A stretch of 64,000 nt of DNA from Streptomyces sp. KMM 9044 (GCF_024701375.2 NZ_CP113910.1:3038001-3102000); one strand, 5' to 3'; numbered from the stretch's first letter, positions 20,957 through 30,591 are shown. Notes: generated from the sequence alone by a model not told the origin. A program made the numbers and translations.

Positions 20957-22024
20957 TTCGTCTGTCCGGTGCTCTGCTGCACGTTCGGGCCGCGACCGCA
21001 TGGATTCGTCAGATCGTTCAGGTTGCGACGGCAAGGGACGTCCGCCCCAGCGGATGCCCTTCTCGCTTCGGACGCGGGCACGTTCGCGACGCTGCGCCGC
21101 GAGGATGTCGGGGTGGCGGGTGTTGGTGTTTCGCCAGCGCAGGTAGGCGTGCAGGGCCCGGGTTTGCACGCTGTGGTTGCGGTGGTTGGAGTTGGCGATC
21201 GTGAACTGCCGCAGTGGCCCGAAATGGGCTTCGATCGGGTTGGCCCACGAGGCGTAGGCCGGGGTGAAGCACAACTCGACACGGTTCTTCTTCGCCCAGC
21301 GACGGATCTTGTCGCCCTTGTGGGCGGACAGGTTGTCCGGGATGACGTAGATCGGGGCGCCGTCCGGGCGCGCGGCCCGGGTCGACCTCAGTGCGGCCAG
21401 GGTGTTGACCGCACCCTCCTTGCGGCGGTTGACGCCCCACAGCCGGTCGTCGCCGACGGAATAGCAGCCGTGGAAGTACCGCACCCCGAGGGTGCGGTGG
21501 TAGGTCGCGGGATGGCGCTCGGGGTGACCGGCGGGAGCCCAGCCGGCCCCGGCGGTGGGGCGGATGCCGAGCGGCCCGAACTCGTCGAACGCGAACACGC
21601 GGTCCGCGAAGCGTTCCAGCACCTCCTCGATGCGGTCCAGCTTGGCGTCACGCTCGGGGTCGGGCGACTCCTTCCAGGTTCTGGTGCGCCGGAAGGTGAT
21701 GCCGCGGCGGGCGAGCAGGCACCGTAATGCCTCGCGGCCGATCCGGATCACACGGCCGTGCACCTTCCGCAGGCAGGCGGCGAGTTTACGGATCGACCAG
21801 CGGGTAAAGGGCTGGCCGAGCTTGGTCGGGCGGGTGGTGGCCGTCTGGAAGACGCAGTCCTCGTCGTCAGGACTGAGCAGGCGGGGACGGCCTCCCGCCC
21901 AGCGAGGGTCCAGGCAGGCCAGGCCGATCTCGTTGAACCGGTGGATCACGTCGCGGACGGTGTCCTCGTCAGCCTGAACCAGCTTCGCGATCACCGGGAC
22001 CCGGTTTCCGCCGGCCGAGGCCAC
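20936..22024 (-). CDS. IS630 family transposase, N-terminally truncated
   Basis: DDE transposase of 362 residues. The catalytic triad is visible: Asp in FAFDEFGPL, Asp in YVIPDNLSAHKG and Glu in NPIEAHFGPL. The frame opens at a GTG directly after a TGA, and the first residues (GGNRVPVIAKLVQADEDTV) fall within the HTH part of the family; I judge that some 50 N-terminal residues are lost. The break coincides with the degenerate repeats at 22022. Terminal inverted repeats were not found, so it is probably an immobile fragment. Confidence 0.8.
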   Translation of the reverse strand: MASAGGNRVPVIAKLVQADEDTVRDVIHRFNEIGLACLDPRWAGGRPRLLSPDDEDCVFQTATTRPTKLGQPFTRWSIRKLAACLRKVHGRVIRIGREALRCLLARRGITFRRTRTWKESPDPERDAKLDRIEEVLERFADRVFAFDEFGPLGIRPTAGAGWAPAGHPERHPATYHRTLGVRYFHGCYSVGDDRLWGVNRRKEGAVNTLAALRSTRAARPDGAPIYVIPDNLSAHKGDKIRRWAKKNRVELCFTPAYASWANPIEAHFGPLRQFTIANSNHRNHSVQTRALHAYLRWRNTNTRHPDILAAQRRERARVRSEKGIRWGGRPLPSQPERSDESMRSRPERAAEHRTDESLAHTA

Positions 22025-22180
22025 CGGTCAGCACCGATCGGTCAGCACCGGACCTGCCTGCACCGAGCCTGTCGGCACCAGGCTGGTCCGCGTCGGACGG
22101 TCAGCACGGACCTGCACCGGACCCGTCGGCGTGGCCGGTCAGCACCAGGCCTGCCCGCACCGGACCGGTCAGCGCCGGCG
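22022..22180. repeat. Degenerate short repeats of CGGTCAGCACCGG type
   Basis: CGGTCAGCACCG or a one-base variant occurs at about 22025, 22038, 22098, 22136 and 22167, mixed with CCTGCACCGG and CTGTCGGCACC units. The units are irregular in length and spacing. They lie between the broken IS630 end and the amidohydrolase-like gene. They do not code for a recognisable protein. Confidence 0.5.
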
Positions 22181-22630
22181 GTGCACCAGGCGTCCCGCGC
22201 ACACGGTTGCGACGCAGGCACCGGTTCCGTCGAAGACCGCCAGGTCCGCGCGACCACCCACGACGAGCGCCTCGGGGCGGAAGGACGTCAGGACGACGAC
22301 GTCGTTGCGTCCGGCCGCGGCGCGCAGCCCGGGTGCGGCGGCGTGCTCCGCCCGTACCGCCACCGCGCCGCGCTTGAGCACCTCGTGGACGCGTTCACGC
22401 GGACTCGGCGCGTCCGGGAGCGGCCCCCGGTGGGTCCGCCCGGGCCCGAGCGTCCCCGGCCAACGCCGGATCCGGGCGCCCGGAAACCGTGCCTCCACCT
22501 CCGCCGACGGCCCGACGGCGACGATCCGGCCGCCGTCGACGGCGACGGCCCCGCCCGTCAACGGCTCGGCAGCCTCCGCGGGGGCGTCCCAGGTGAGGCG
22601 CACCACCTCCGCCGTGTGAATCGTCAGCAC
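22169..22630 (-). CDS. Imidazolonepropionase-like domain protein
   Basis: Short protein of 153 residues that resembles only the non-catalytic beta-sandwich part of amidohydrolases: N-terminal GGAVAVDGGRIVAVGPSAEV and C-terminal RPEALVVGGRADLAVFDGTG. The metal-binding barrel is absent. Similar stand-alone genes sit next to mqnC in Streptomyces. The GTG at 22630 is 7 bp after the mqnC stop, so the two are probably co-transcribed. Its function is unknown; a scaffold or a decayed enzyme are both possible. Confidence 0.72.
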   Translation of the reverse strand: MLTIHTAEVVRLTWDAPAEAAEPLTGGAVAVDGGRIVAVGPSAEVEARFPGARIRRWPGTLGPGRTHRGPLPDAPSPRERVHEVLKRGAVAVRAEHAAAPGLRAAAGRNDVVVLTSFRPEALVVGGRADLAVFDGTGACVATVCAGRLVHRRR

Positions 22631-22637
22631 GGGTGGA

Positions 22638-23837
22638 TCAGTTGGAGGCGAGGAGCTTCAGCTCCGGGTGGGCCGTGCCGCCCTCGATCGCCGTGGAGGA
22701 GATGTGGGAGGCCACCCGGTCGTCGACGGGGTCGTTCGCCGGGTCGTCGTGCACGACGAGGTGTTCGTACGTGGTCGACCGCTGGGCGGGCACCCGTCCG
22801 GCCCGGCGGATGAGGTCGATGATCTCCATGCGGTTGGAGCGGTGCCTGGCGCCGGCGGAGGAGACGACGTTCTCCTCGAGCATGATCGAGCCGAGGTCGT
22901 CCGCGCCGTAGTGCATGGAGAGCTGGCCGACCTCCTTGCCGGTGGTCAGCCAGGAGCCCTGGATGTGGGCGACGTTGTCGAAGAACAGCCGGGCGATGGC
23001 GATCATCCGCAGGTACTCGAAGAGCGTGGCCTGGGTGCGACCCTTCAGATGGTTGTTCTCGGGCTGGTAGGTGTACGGGATGAAGGCGCGGAAGCCGCCC
23101 GTGCGGTCCTGTACGTCCCGGATCATGCGCAGGTGCTCGATGCGCTCGGCGTTGGTCTCGCCGGTGCCCATCAGCATGGTGGACGTCGACTCGACGCCCA
23201 GCCCGTGCGCGATCTCCATGATCTCCAGCCAGCGCTCGCCGGACTCCTTCAGCGGCGCGATGGCCTTGCGCGGCCGCTCGGGCAGCAGCTCGGCACCGGC
23301 CCCGGCGAAGGAGTCGAGCCCGGCCGCGTGGATCCGGGTGATGGCCTCCTCGACCGACACCTTCGAGATCCGGGCCATGTGCTCGACCTCGCTCGCCCCC
23401 AGACTGTGGATGACGAGCTGCGGGAACTCCTTCTTGATGGCGGCGAAGTGCTTCTCGTAGTACTCGACGCCGTAGTCCGGGTGATGGCCGCCCTGGAACA
23501 TGATCTGCGTGCCGCCGAGTTCGACGGTCTCGGCGCAGCGCCGCAGGATGTCGTCGAGGTCGCGGGTCCAGCCCTTGGCGGTGTCCTTCGGCGCGGCGTA
23601 GAAGGCGCAGAAGCGGCACGCGGTGACGCAGACGTTCGTGTAGTTGATGTTGCGCTCGATGATGTACGTCGCGATGTGCTCGGTCCCCGCGTACCGGCGG
23701 CGGCGTACGGTGTCGGCGGCGGCGCCCAGCGCGTGCAGCGGGGCGTCGCGGTAGAGGTCGAGCGCCTCTTCGGGGGTGATCCGCCCACCGGCGGCAGCAC
23801 GGTCGAGGATGGGCTGAAGGTCGGCCTTCTCGGTCAC
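22638..23837 (-). CDS. mqnC: Cyclic dehypoxanthine futalosine synthase
   Basis: Radical SAM enzyme of the futalosine menaquinone pathway; it cyclises dehypoxanthine futalosine. It has 399 residues. The [4Fe-4S] ligands form CVTACRFC (CxxxCxxC) near residue 70, preceded by IIERNINYTNVC, and GGHHPDYGVEYYEK follows. C-terminal AQRSTTYEHL is typical. The ATG at 23837 follows a GAAAGGGACG-type site. With menG and the reductase it makes the menaquinone used by the Nuo complex. Confidence 0.93.
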   Translation of the reverse strand: MTEKADLQPILDRAAAGGRITPEEALDLYRDAPLHALGAAADTVRRRRYAGTEHIATYIIERNINYTNVCVTACRFCAFYAAPKDTAKGWTRDLDDILRRCAETVELGGTQIMFQGGHHPDYGVEYYEKHFAAIKKEFPQLVIHSLGASEVEHMARISKVSVEEAITRIHAAGLDSFAGAGAELLPERPRKAIAPLKESGERWLEIMEIAHGLGVESTSTMLMGTGETNAERIEHLRMIRDVQDRTGGFRAFIPYTYQPENNHLKGRTQATLFEYLRMIAIARLFFDNVAHIQGSWLTTGKEVGQLSMHYGADDLGSIMLEENVVSSAGARHRSNRMEIIDLIRRAGRVPAQRSTTYEHLVVHDDPANDPVDDRVASHISSTAIEGGTAHPELKLLASN

Positions 23838-23933
23838 CGGGCGTCCCTTTCGTAAGGTTCGTAAGGGTTGTGGACGGGCTGAGCCAGCCTACGCCAGCGG
23901 CCCGGGACACCTGACGTCAGGCCGTACCGGCAC

Positions 23934-23964
23934 CCGTACGCCCCGTACGCCCCGTACGCCCCGT
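23934..23964. repeat. Tandem 9-bp repeat upstream of mqnC
   Basis: CCGTACGCC is repeated 3.4 times. Each unit holds the palindrome CGTACG. It lies 97-127 bp upstream of the mqnC start and 150 bp from the end of the prepilin peptidase gene. It may be a slippage product or a clustered binding site. Confidence 0.6.
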
Positions 23965-24005
23965 CGATCGTCGGCCGCATCGGCCCCTCTTCATCTGCCC
24001 AGGCG

Positions 24006-24785
24006 TCACGCCGTGTACGCCCCGATCAGCAGCCCGACGAACGCGCCGGCGATCAGGAACGGTCCGAAGGGGATCGCCGTCCTGCGTCCCGCCCTCCGCG
24101 CGACGACGAGGGCACCGCCGTACAGCGCCCCGAACAGGAACCCGGCGAAGGTGCCGAGCATCACGGTCGGCCAGCCGTACCAGCCGAGGACGGCCCCCGC
24201 GCCGAGGGCGAGTTTCACGTCGCCGAAGCCCATGCCGGCCGGGTTGATCAGGAACAGGACGAAGTAGCCGGCACCGAGCGCGAGGGCGCCCAGCAGGGCG
24301 GTCGTCCAGGTGCCCGCGTGCTCGGGGAACAGGGTGACGACGCCGAGCAGAGCGAGGGTGGCCGCGGCGAACGGGAGGGTGAGCGGGTCGGGCAGCCGCT
24401 GCACCCGGAAGTCGACGACCGCCAGCAGCACGCCGACGGGCGCGAGCAGCAGCCAGACGGCCAGCTCGGGCCGGGTCCCGGTGGCGGCGGCGAGGGCGGC
24501 GCACACGAGCGTGGTGGCGGCTGCGGGGGCGACGGGTCCGGGACCGTACGACGTGCCGGCGGTCCCTTCTCCCTCCCCTCCTGCGCGCGCGGCGCACTGC
24601 CCGCACCGGGCCCGGCCGAGCCACCCGCGCAGCGGATGTCCCGCGGGGCACCGGGCGCGCCACTCCTCCCCCACCGGGACGGCGAACCGGTGCACCGCGC
24701 GGGGCAGCAGCGCGCCCGCCACCGCCCCCCACAGCACGGCGACCAGGACGACGGCCCCGACCGGCGGCACCGGCAGGTCGTTCAT
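24006..24785 (-). CDS. A24 family prepilin peptidase (Tad/Flp)
   Basis: Membrane aspartyl protease of 259 residues that should process Flp and TadE-type prepilins. Catalytic Asp residues are in AVVDFRVQRLPDPL and GMGFGDVKLALG (GxGD motif). An N-terminal cytoplasmic loop contains CPAGHPLRGW and CGQCAA, a possible zinc site. Seven to eight helices follow. The ATG at 24785 overlaps the stop of the LysM-BTAD gene, so both are one operon and belong functionally with the tad genes 21 kb away. Confidence 0.88.
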   Translation of the reverse strand: MNDLPVPPVGAVVLVAVLWGAVAGALLPRAVHRFAVPVGEEWRARCPAGHPLRGWLGRARCGQCAARAGGEGEGTAGTSYGPGPVAPAAATTLVCAALAAATGTRPELAVWLLLAPVGVLLAVVDFRVQRLPDPLTLPFAAATLALLGVVTLFPEHAGTWTTALLGALALGAGYFVLFLINPAGMGFGDVKLALGAGAVLGWYGWPTVMLGTFAGFLFGALYGGALVVARRAGRRTAIPFGPFLIAGAFVGLLIGAYTA

Positions 24786-27772
24786 CCCGCCGCCGCTGCC
24801 GCGACCGTGTCGCGCCAGGCCGGCAGCAGTTCGTCGAGCAGCGCCTCGGTGCGCGGCGGCAGTCCGCGGGCACCGCTGCGGCCGACGAGGTCGGTGGCGA
24901 GGGCGGTGAGCCGGGAGGGGTCGTCGAGGGCGTGGGTGGCGCGCAGCAGCTCGTTCCACAGCCGCTCGTCGACCGGGGCGGTGCGCAGGGCCGCGTCGAG
25001 CGCCTCGATGGCCTTCTCCGCGCGGCTCTTCTCCATGTGGAACTCGGAGAGGGCGAGCCCGGTGTCGGCGACGAGCAGCGGAAGCTGGGCGTCGACGATC
25101 TCGTGGGTGAGCCAGCGGTAGCGGCCCTCGGGCCGGTCGGCGAGCAGCGGGCCGCGCACCAGCACCAGCGCGTCGGTGAGCAGCCGCCCGCGGACGGCAC
25201 GGCTGTCGACCCCCTTGCCCTGGGTCGCCTCGTGGTACAGCGACCGCAGCACGTCCAGGTCGGAGACGACGGACTGGGCGAGGGTGAGCCGCCCGGTGCG
25301 GTCGGTGCCGAGGCGGGGTGTGCCGTCGGCGTCGGTGCCGAGCCAGGCGCGCAGCCGGTCGAGGAGCGCCTCGCGCACGTCGTCGGTGACACCGCGCGGC
25401 CACAGCACGGAGGACAGCACGCGCGGGTGCACGCCCTCGCGGTGCAGGAGCAGCAGGGCGAGCGCCTCGTGGAGCAGGGCGCTGCGCTCGCCGTCCGGGG
25501 TGTCGAGCCCGATGATCTCGTACGGCCCGACGAGACGCGCGTACACGGCCGGCCGGCCCTGTTCGCTGATGTCGACGAGGAACGGAGGGGTGTTGACCGG
25601 TCCGTCGGGACCGCGGTCCGGGTCGGCCTCCACGAACAGTTCGACGACCGCGCGCTGTTGGGCGGCGGGCAGGAGCTGGGCGTCGAGTTCGAGGCCCAGC
25701 AGGGGCGCGAGCAGCTTGCCCTCGCCGGTGATCTCCATCTCCCAGGCGGCGCCCGGCAGATCGCCGCTCCCGGTGCCGACGAGGTAGCCGATGCCGAGGC
25801 GGCTCGCGTCGGCGGCGAGCTCGGCGAGCTTGACGGCGTCCTCGGCGGTCGGCTCGGCGGCGAGCAGGACGAGCTGCGGGGCCCAACGGGTGTGCTGGGC
25901 CGGGCCGGTGCGTCCGGTGAGGACGGAGTCGTGCCCGGCGGCGCCCAGCGCGCCGCGCCGCTGCCGGGTCTCCGCCTCCATCGTCTCGATGAGTGCCTCG
26001 ACGTCGTCGAGGTGGCGGAGCCGGTTGGGGGCGAGCGGGGTCAGGTCCTCGCCGAACCCGACGAGGGTGATGGTCATGCGGTCCGACCATCCGTTGGTCG
26101 CCAGCTCGGCGGCGACGGAGGCGAACACGGCGGCCCGGTCGGCCTCGCTGCCGCTCAGCGAGACGATGCCGGGGACGGACTCCAGGTTGAGCAGCAGCCG
26201 CGAGTCGTCCAGGGTGCCGAGGCTGACCAGACCGGGGTAGGGGGCGGCGGTGTCGACGTCCTCGTACTGGCTGGCGTCGTCCTTGGCCAGCGTCCAGAAC
26301 GTCTGGTCCTGCCCCGGCCGCCACGGCGCCGGGGGCCTGCCGGCCGGCTGGGCGAGCTGGAGGTGCAGGTCTCCGTCGCTGAGCCAGGCGGCGTAGACGG
26401 TCGGCAGGGCGCGCGACTCGGCGGCGAGGAAGGCGGCGAGCCCGCGCAGGGACCGGTCGAGCAGCCGTACGCCCTCGGGGTCGGCGCCGACGAGCAGCGC
26501 GTCCTGGACGTCCTGGGCATCGCCTTCCGGCGTGGGCGGCTCCATCCCGCGCCGCCCGCCGATCCCCCCGAACGCCGACTGCCACAGCGCCTGCCGACGC
26601 CGGTGCCCGAGGGCACCGAGCAGGCCGGCGGCGAGGAGGGGGGCGGTGAGGAGGGCTTCGGGCAGGCCGAAGGAGGAGGTGTCCCGGGCGGGGCCGGCGT
26701 GCTGCGGGGCGGGCGCGGGCCGCTGGTGACCGGCGTGGTCGGCGGCGGGCGCGGGTTGCCGCTCGGGTGCGGGCCGCTGTTCGGGCACGGAGACGTGGGC
26801 GGCACCCCCGCCGCTGCCCCGGGCGTGGTCCCCGGTCCTGGCGTAGTCGTGGATCTGCTGTTGCACGTCCGGCGAGACCTCGGGCGTCTCGTCCGGCATC
26901 TCGACGAGGTCGCCGCCGCGCGCGTCGCCGGGCATCTCCATGATCCAGCCGGGCCGGATGAGACTGGCCTCGGAGAGCCTGGAACCGTCGGGCTGGGCCC
27001 GGTCCTTGTTGAGCGCGAAGATCTCCTTGTACCGGCGTCCGTCCCCGAGGTGCCGCTCGGCTATCTCCCAGAGGGAGTCGTGGTGACGCCCCTCGGGTGG
27101 CTGGATCCGGTAGAACTTCGTGTCGTCCCGCTGGGCGGTGCTGCTCCCGGCGTCGGCGCGGGCGGCGGCGTCGGAGGCCTGCTCGGCGAGAGCGGCGGCG
27201 GCCCCGGCGGCCTGCTCCTGCTGCTGGGCGAAGAGCCCCGGCGTCTGCTGGGCGGTGGCGGCCGTGGCCTGCTGGTTCCCTTCGACTCCCTGTCCCAGTT
27301 GCGAGAGCCCCGGCGTGAAACTGGCCGCGGCGGCGCCGACGAGCAGCAGTGCGGCGACGAGTTGACGCGCGAGCAGCTGACTGGGCCCGGCCCCGGGCAC
27401 CCGCCCCGGCACCCCGACACCGGAGAGCGCGGCCTTCATCTCGACGAGCACGCAGGCGGTGAACTGGGCCCAGGCAACCCAGACGAAGAAGACCAGGATG
27501 TTCTGGAAGGTCTCGACGGAGACCTCCGTCCTCAGCCACTCCATGGGCTCGAACGTGCTCGGCAACGGCCAGCCCGCCACCGTCGCGAGCCCGGCCGGGA
27601 CCCCCACCACCAGAACGAGCAACGCCACGAAGGCGAAGAACGCCTTGACGAAGTCCCCGAAGGTCCGCCGCCGTATCCGCACGGCCCGAGGCGTCCGGTT
27701 CCGCGGAGCGGCGGCGCCCTCTGCTGGGTTTCCCGTCGCGCTGGACGAGCTTGGACTACGGCGTCGTGGCAT
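24782..27772 (-). CDS. LysM and BTAD domain membrane protein of the Tad locus
   Basis: Protein of 996 residues. Predicted membrane segments at about 41-66, 91-111 and 134-151; an Ala/Gln-rich linker; a LysM domain at 219-281 (SLWEIAERHLGDGRRYKEIF); a Pro/Gly-rich linker; and a C-terminal bacterial transcriptional activator (BTAD/TPR) domain from about 740. Such LysM-BTAD proteins accompany Flp pilus genes in Streptomyces and probably anchor or regulate pilus assembly at the wall; the exact role is unknown. The first 20 codons and 160 bp upstream are repeated at 36005-36235. Confidence 0.82.
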   Translation of the reverse strand: MPRRRSPSSSSATGNPAEGAAAPRNRTPRAVRIRRRTFGDFVKAFFAFVALLVLVVGVPAGLATVAGWPLPSTFEPMEWLRTEVSVETFQNILVFFVWVAWAQFTACVLVEMKAALSGVGVPGRVPGAGPSQLLARQLVAALLLVGAAAASFTPGLSQLGQGVEGNQQATAATAQQTPGLFAQQQEQAAGAAAALAEQASDAAARADAGSSTAQRDDTKFYRIQPPEGRHHDSLWEIAERHLGDGRRYKEIFALNKDRAQPDGSRLSEASLIRPGWIMEMPGDARGGDLVEMPDETPEVSPDVQQQIHDYARTGDHARGSGGGAAHVSVPEQRPAPERQPAPAADHAGHQRPAPAPQHAGPARDTSSFGLPEALLTAPLLAAGLLGALGHRRRQALWQSAFGGIGGRRGMEPPTPEGDAQDVQDALLVGADPEGVRLLDRSLRGLAAFLAAESRALPTVYAAWLSDGDLHLQLAQPAGRPPAPWRPGQDQTFWTLAKDDASQYEDVDTAAPYPGLVSLGTLDDSRLLLNLESVPGIVSLSGSEADRAAVFASVAAELATNGWSDRMTITLVGFGEDLTPLAPNRLRHLDDVEALIETMEAETRQRRGALGAAGHDSVLTGRTGPAQHTRWAPQLVLLAAEPTAEDAVKLAELAADASRLGIGYLVGTGSGDLPGAAWEMEITGEGKLLAPLLGLELDAQLLPAAQQRAVVELFVEADPDRGPDGPVNTPPFLVDISEQGRPAVYARLVGPYEIIGLDTPDGERSALLHEALALLLLHREGVHPRVLSSVLWPRGVTDDVREALLDRLRAWLGTDADGTPRLGTDRTGRLTLAQSVVSDLDVLRSLYHEATQGKGVDSRAVRGRLLTDALVLVRGPLLADRPEGRYRWLTHEIVDAQLPLLVADTGLALSEFHMEKSRAEKAIEALDAALRTAPVDERLWNELLRATHALDDPSRLTALATDLVGRSGARGLPPRTEALLDELLPAWRDTVAAAAAG

Positions 27773-27850
27773 GGCGGGTGTCCCGGTCGTGTGGTGTGGG
27801 AGGAGCTGAGGTGACGGCGTGGAATGAGGCGAGATCAGGTGAGGGAGGGC

Positions 27851-27873
27851 GTACTGAGCCTACAGAGATCCTA
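27851..27873 (-). promoter_or_regulatory. Possible promoter of the LysM-BTAD operon
   Basis: On the minus strand TAGGAT (27873-27868) matches the -10 consensus TAGRRT of the main Streptomyces sigma factor; it lies about 96 bp before the start. No clear -35 box is seen. The adjacent 21 bases from 27851 are identical in the duplicated copy at 36156-36176 although the flanks have drifted; the -10 itself is changed there. Confidence 0.35.
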
Positions 27874-27924
27874 TTGACTCGCGCCGCCCCCGCAGAAGCC
27901 CGCCTCCGCGCCCCCACGTTCCCG

Positions 27925-28010
27925 TCACGCCACCGCAAGGTCGCACCACACGCACGTGCCCCGGTTGCCGTCCCCGGCCGGCGGCTGCCAGCCCCGGAGG
28001 CCCGCGCAGG
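27925..28010 (-). pseudogene. C-terminal fragment of an ATP-binding regulator
   Basis: The translation GWQPPAGDGNRGTCVWCDL is nearly the same as the end of the intact ATP-binding protein at 36705-37121 (GWQPLAGDGNRGKYVWCDL). Upstream homology is lost. DNA identity covers about 80 bp. It marks the left copy of the tandem duplication. The remaining 200 bp up to the IS701 element have no intact gene. Confidence 0.7.
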
Positions 28011-28419
28011 CGGCCGGGCCGTCCCGCGACAGGCGGAATGCCGTCGACCAGAGCGGGAGTCCGGGTGTCGGCGCCCCTTTTCCGCACGGGTGCGGGAGCC
28101 GTCGGCACACACTCTGAACCAGTCGGGTTCACCGGCCGCGTACAGCCCGGCAGGCAGGATGCGGTGCGGTTCGCCGAAGACGCCGGCCCGCTGCCACCGC
28201 TCCAGCCGGTACTACAGCCGTGACTCGTGTCCGTGTCCGGTAGTCGTGTGACGCGTTGTTCCCTCCGTGAGTACGGAGCGGGCGGTACAGGTCTGGGCGG
28301 GCTGGTTCGATGACTTCTTCGCCGGGTTGGCGGGGGTCTTCGGGAGGGTCGAGCCGCGCCTGATGGCGATGGCCTATCGGAAAGCGCTGGTGGCGCCGGT
28401 CGAACGCAAGAACGGGTGG

Positions 28420-30591
28420 GTGCGCCACGAGGCGCCATGTGACCGAGTGGAGGTGGGAGACCTCTACCGCCGGGCCGTCGCAGCGGCCGGGTAGAAGCTG
28501 AGGGCAGTCCGGGCCGGGGAACGCCGGTGAGGACGGGAAGCAGCCCTGACAACGCCGGGACGGCGCGGTACTGCCAGACGCGTCGGGTTCGGCAAGCAAG
28601 GCCAGAAGGCGTACGAAGAGGAATCCGTGTAAAGCCCCGTAAGTCTTGTCACCGGGCTCCAATCTGGCGGATATGGGCCCGGGGTGCAGTGCGTGACCGC
28701 TTGCTTCGGCTGGGGCGGTCAACTCCGAAGCCGGTCTCCAACTGCCGGTGGGGAGGCCACGCTGAAGGTCTGCGGCGTAGGCGTGGTGATGCTGCCGGGG
28801 TAGTAGCGGGACGCCGACCTGGCCGATCGGCACATGGTGAACGTGGGAACCGCCTGCGGTCGCCCTTTCCTTCCGGACAGCCGGTCCGGCGAGGAGGGCA
28901 GGCCCGTTGCCGGCTGAGGTCCGCAGGTGGGGCGGAGGCCTCGTAGTAGTCCGAGCGGAGGAAAGCTCCGTGCATGGCGAAGGGGGCCAGCAAGTCGGCA
29001 GGGAGGATGCTGCAATGCCAGGAGGTCGCTGGTGAATACCGACGCGCTGGAGTTCGGGCTGCTCAAGGCCGAGCGCCGGGTACTGGAGATGCAGACCAAA
29101 CTGCACTGTTGGGCGACCGACGATCGTGATCGCCGGTTCGATGACCTGTTCAATCTCGTTGCTGATCCCGCGTTCCTGCTGGTCGCGTGGGTTCGGGTGA
29201 GGAGGAACAGGGGCGCTCGCTCGGCCGGAGTGGACGGGCAGACGGCCCGTTCCGTGGAGGACGGGCAAGGCGTCGAGGCATTCCTCGACGAGGTGCGGTC
29301 CGACCTGAAGGACCGCACCTTCCGTCCGCTTCCCGTGCGGGAAAGGATGATCCCCAAGCCGGGGACGGCCAAGCGCCGTCGGCTGGGTATTCCGACCGTG
29401 CGGGACCGGGTGGTCCAGGCGTCCCTGAAGCTGGTACTGGAGCCGATCTTCGAGGCGTATTTCCTCCCGTGCTCCTACGGGTTCCGCCCGAAGCGCCGGG
29501 CTCACGACGCGCTCGCCGAGGCGCACCACTTCGCCAAGAACTCCTATGAGTGGATGGTGGAGGGGGACATCGAGGCGTGCTTCGACTCGATCGACCACGC
29601 GGCCCTGATGGGCCGGGTGCGTCGCCGAGTCGGAGACCGGCGCGTCCTTGACCTGGTGAAGGCGTTCTTGAAGTCGGGCATCCTCAGCGAGGCTGGCCAG
29701 TCCAAGGACACCGATTCCGGCACTCCGCAGGGTGGGATCCTCTCGCCGCTGCTGGCCAACATCGCCCTGTCGGTTCTCGATGAGTTCATCGCGGCCGGTC
29801 CGGGCGGGCCGAACTCCACGCAAGGCCAGCGGGCCCGGCGACGTCGGCAGAATCTGCCCAACTACCGGCTCTTCCGGTATGCGGACGACTTTCTGATCGC
29901 CGTGACCGGGACACGCGAGCAGGCCGAAGACATGCGCACCCAGGTGGCGGAAGTACTCGCCCCGATGGGACTGCGTCTGTCGGTGGAGAAGACGGCCATC
30001 ACCCATATCGACGAGGGGCTGGACTTCCTCGGGTGGCGCCTCCAGCGTCACCGCAAACGTGGGACCCAGAAGCACTACGTCTACCTCTACCCCTCCAAGA
30101 AGGCCCTCCAAGCCGTCAAGGAGAAGGTCAAGACGCTGTGCCGACAGGACACGAACCTGCCGCTGGCAGTCGTGCTGCACCATCTCAACCCGGTGTTGCG
30201 CGGCTGGACGGCGTACTTCCGGCACGGGGTGTCGTCCGCGACCTTCCAGTACCTGTCGGCCTTCACCTGGCGGCAGGTCTTCGGGTGGCTGCGGCGAAAG
30301 CACCGCCGGTCCAACTGGAAGAGTCTTCGCCGTCGTTACTGCGCGGGCCGATGGTGGCCTGCTGATGACGAGGTGGTCTTGTTCAGGTGCGCGAAGGTGC
30401 GAACCAACCGCTATTTGTATCGCGGGAACAAGATCCCCTCGCCCTGGCCCAGTGGGAGCACGACGGCCGCGGCCGTCTGAGAGGGCTTGTGGAGAGCCGG
30501 ATGCCTGGAGAGCGGGCACGTCCGGTTCGGGAGGCGGCTCGGGGAAACCCGCTGGTGGAAACACCAGCAGGGCGCCCCGAGTCGACCTCAC
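28420..30591 (+). mobile_element. Group II intron 1, apparently complete
   Basis: Self-splicing ribozyme and retroelement. The 5' end is GTGCGCC at 28420 and the 3' end is ...CCTCAC at 30591; both are fixed by the restored transposase frame. Domain V is at 30494-30528 (GAGCCGGATGC ... GCACGTCCGGTTC), and domain VI follows. The reverse transcriptase is coded within domain IV. The 5' part resembles the fragment at 54141. All hallmark parts are present, so it may still splice. Confidence 0.85.
29032..30480 (+). CDS. ltrA: Group II intron reverse transcriptase/maturase
   Basis: Encodes the 482-residue protein that helps splicing and copies the intron. RT motifs are in order: RPLPVRERMIPKPG, RRLGIPTVRDRVVQ, CSYGFRPKRRAHDAL, GDIEACFDSIDH, GTPQGGILSPLLANI and the active-site FRYADDFLIAV. 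A maturase (GIIM) domain follows with LNPVLRGWTAYFRHG. No HNH endonuclease is seen. The GTG at 29032 has GGAGG 7 bases upstream; the frame extends further 5' without a site. Confidence 0.93.
   Translation: MNTDALEFGLLKAERRVLEMQTKLHCWATDDRDRRFDDLFNLVADPAFLLVAWVRVRRNRGARSAGVDGQTARSVEDGQGVEAFLDEVRSDLKDRTFRPLPVRERMIPKPGTAKRRRLGIPTVRDRVVQASLKLVLEPIFEAYFLPCSYGFRPKRRAHDALAEAHHFAKNSYEWMVEGDIEACFDSIDHAALMGRVRRRVGDRRVLDLVKAFLKSGILSEAGQSKDTDSGTPQGGILSPLLANIALSVLDEFIAAGPGGPNSTQGQRARRRRQNLPNYRLFRYADDFLIAVTGTREQAEDMRTQVAEVLAPMGLRLSVEKTAITHIDEGLDFLGWRLQRHRKRGTQKHYVYLYPSKKALQAVKEKVKTLCRQDTNLPLAVVLHHLNPVLRGWTAYFRHGVSSATFQYLSAFTWRQVFGWLRRKHRRSNWKSLRRRYCAGRWWPADDEVVLFRCAKVRTNRYLYRGNKIPSPWPSGSTTAAAV

Noticed and set aside
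24932..27814. 960-codon plus-strand frame
   Set aside because: Antisense to the LysM-BTAD gene; low-complexity Gly/Glu/Val sequence.
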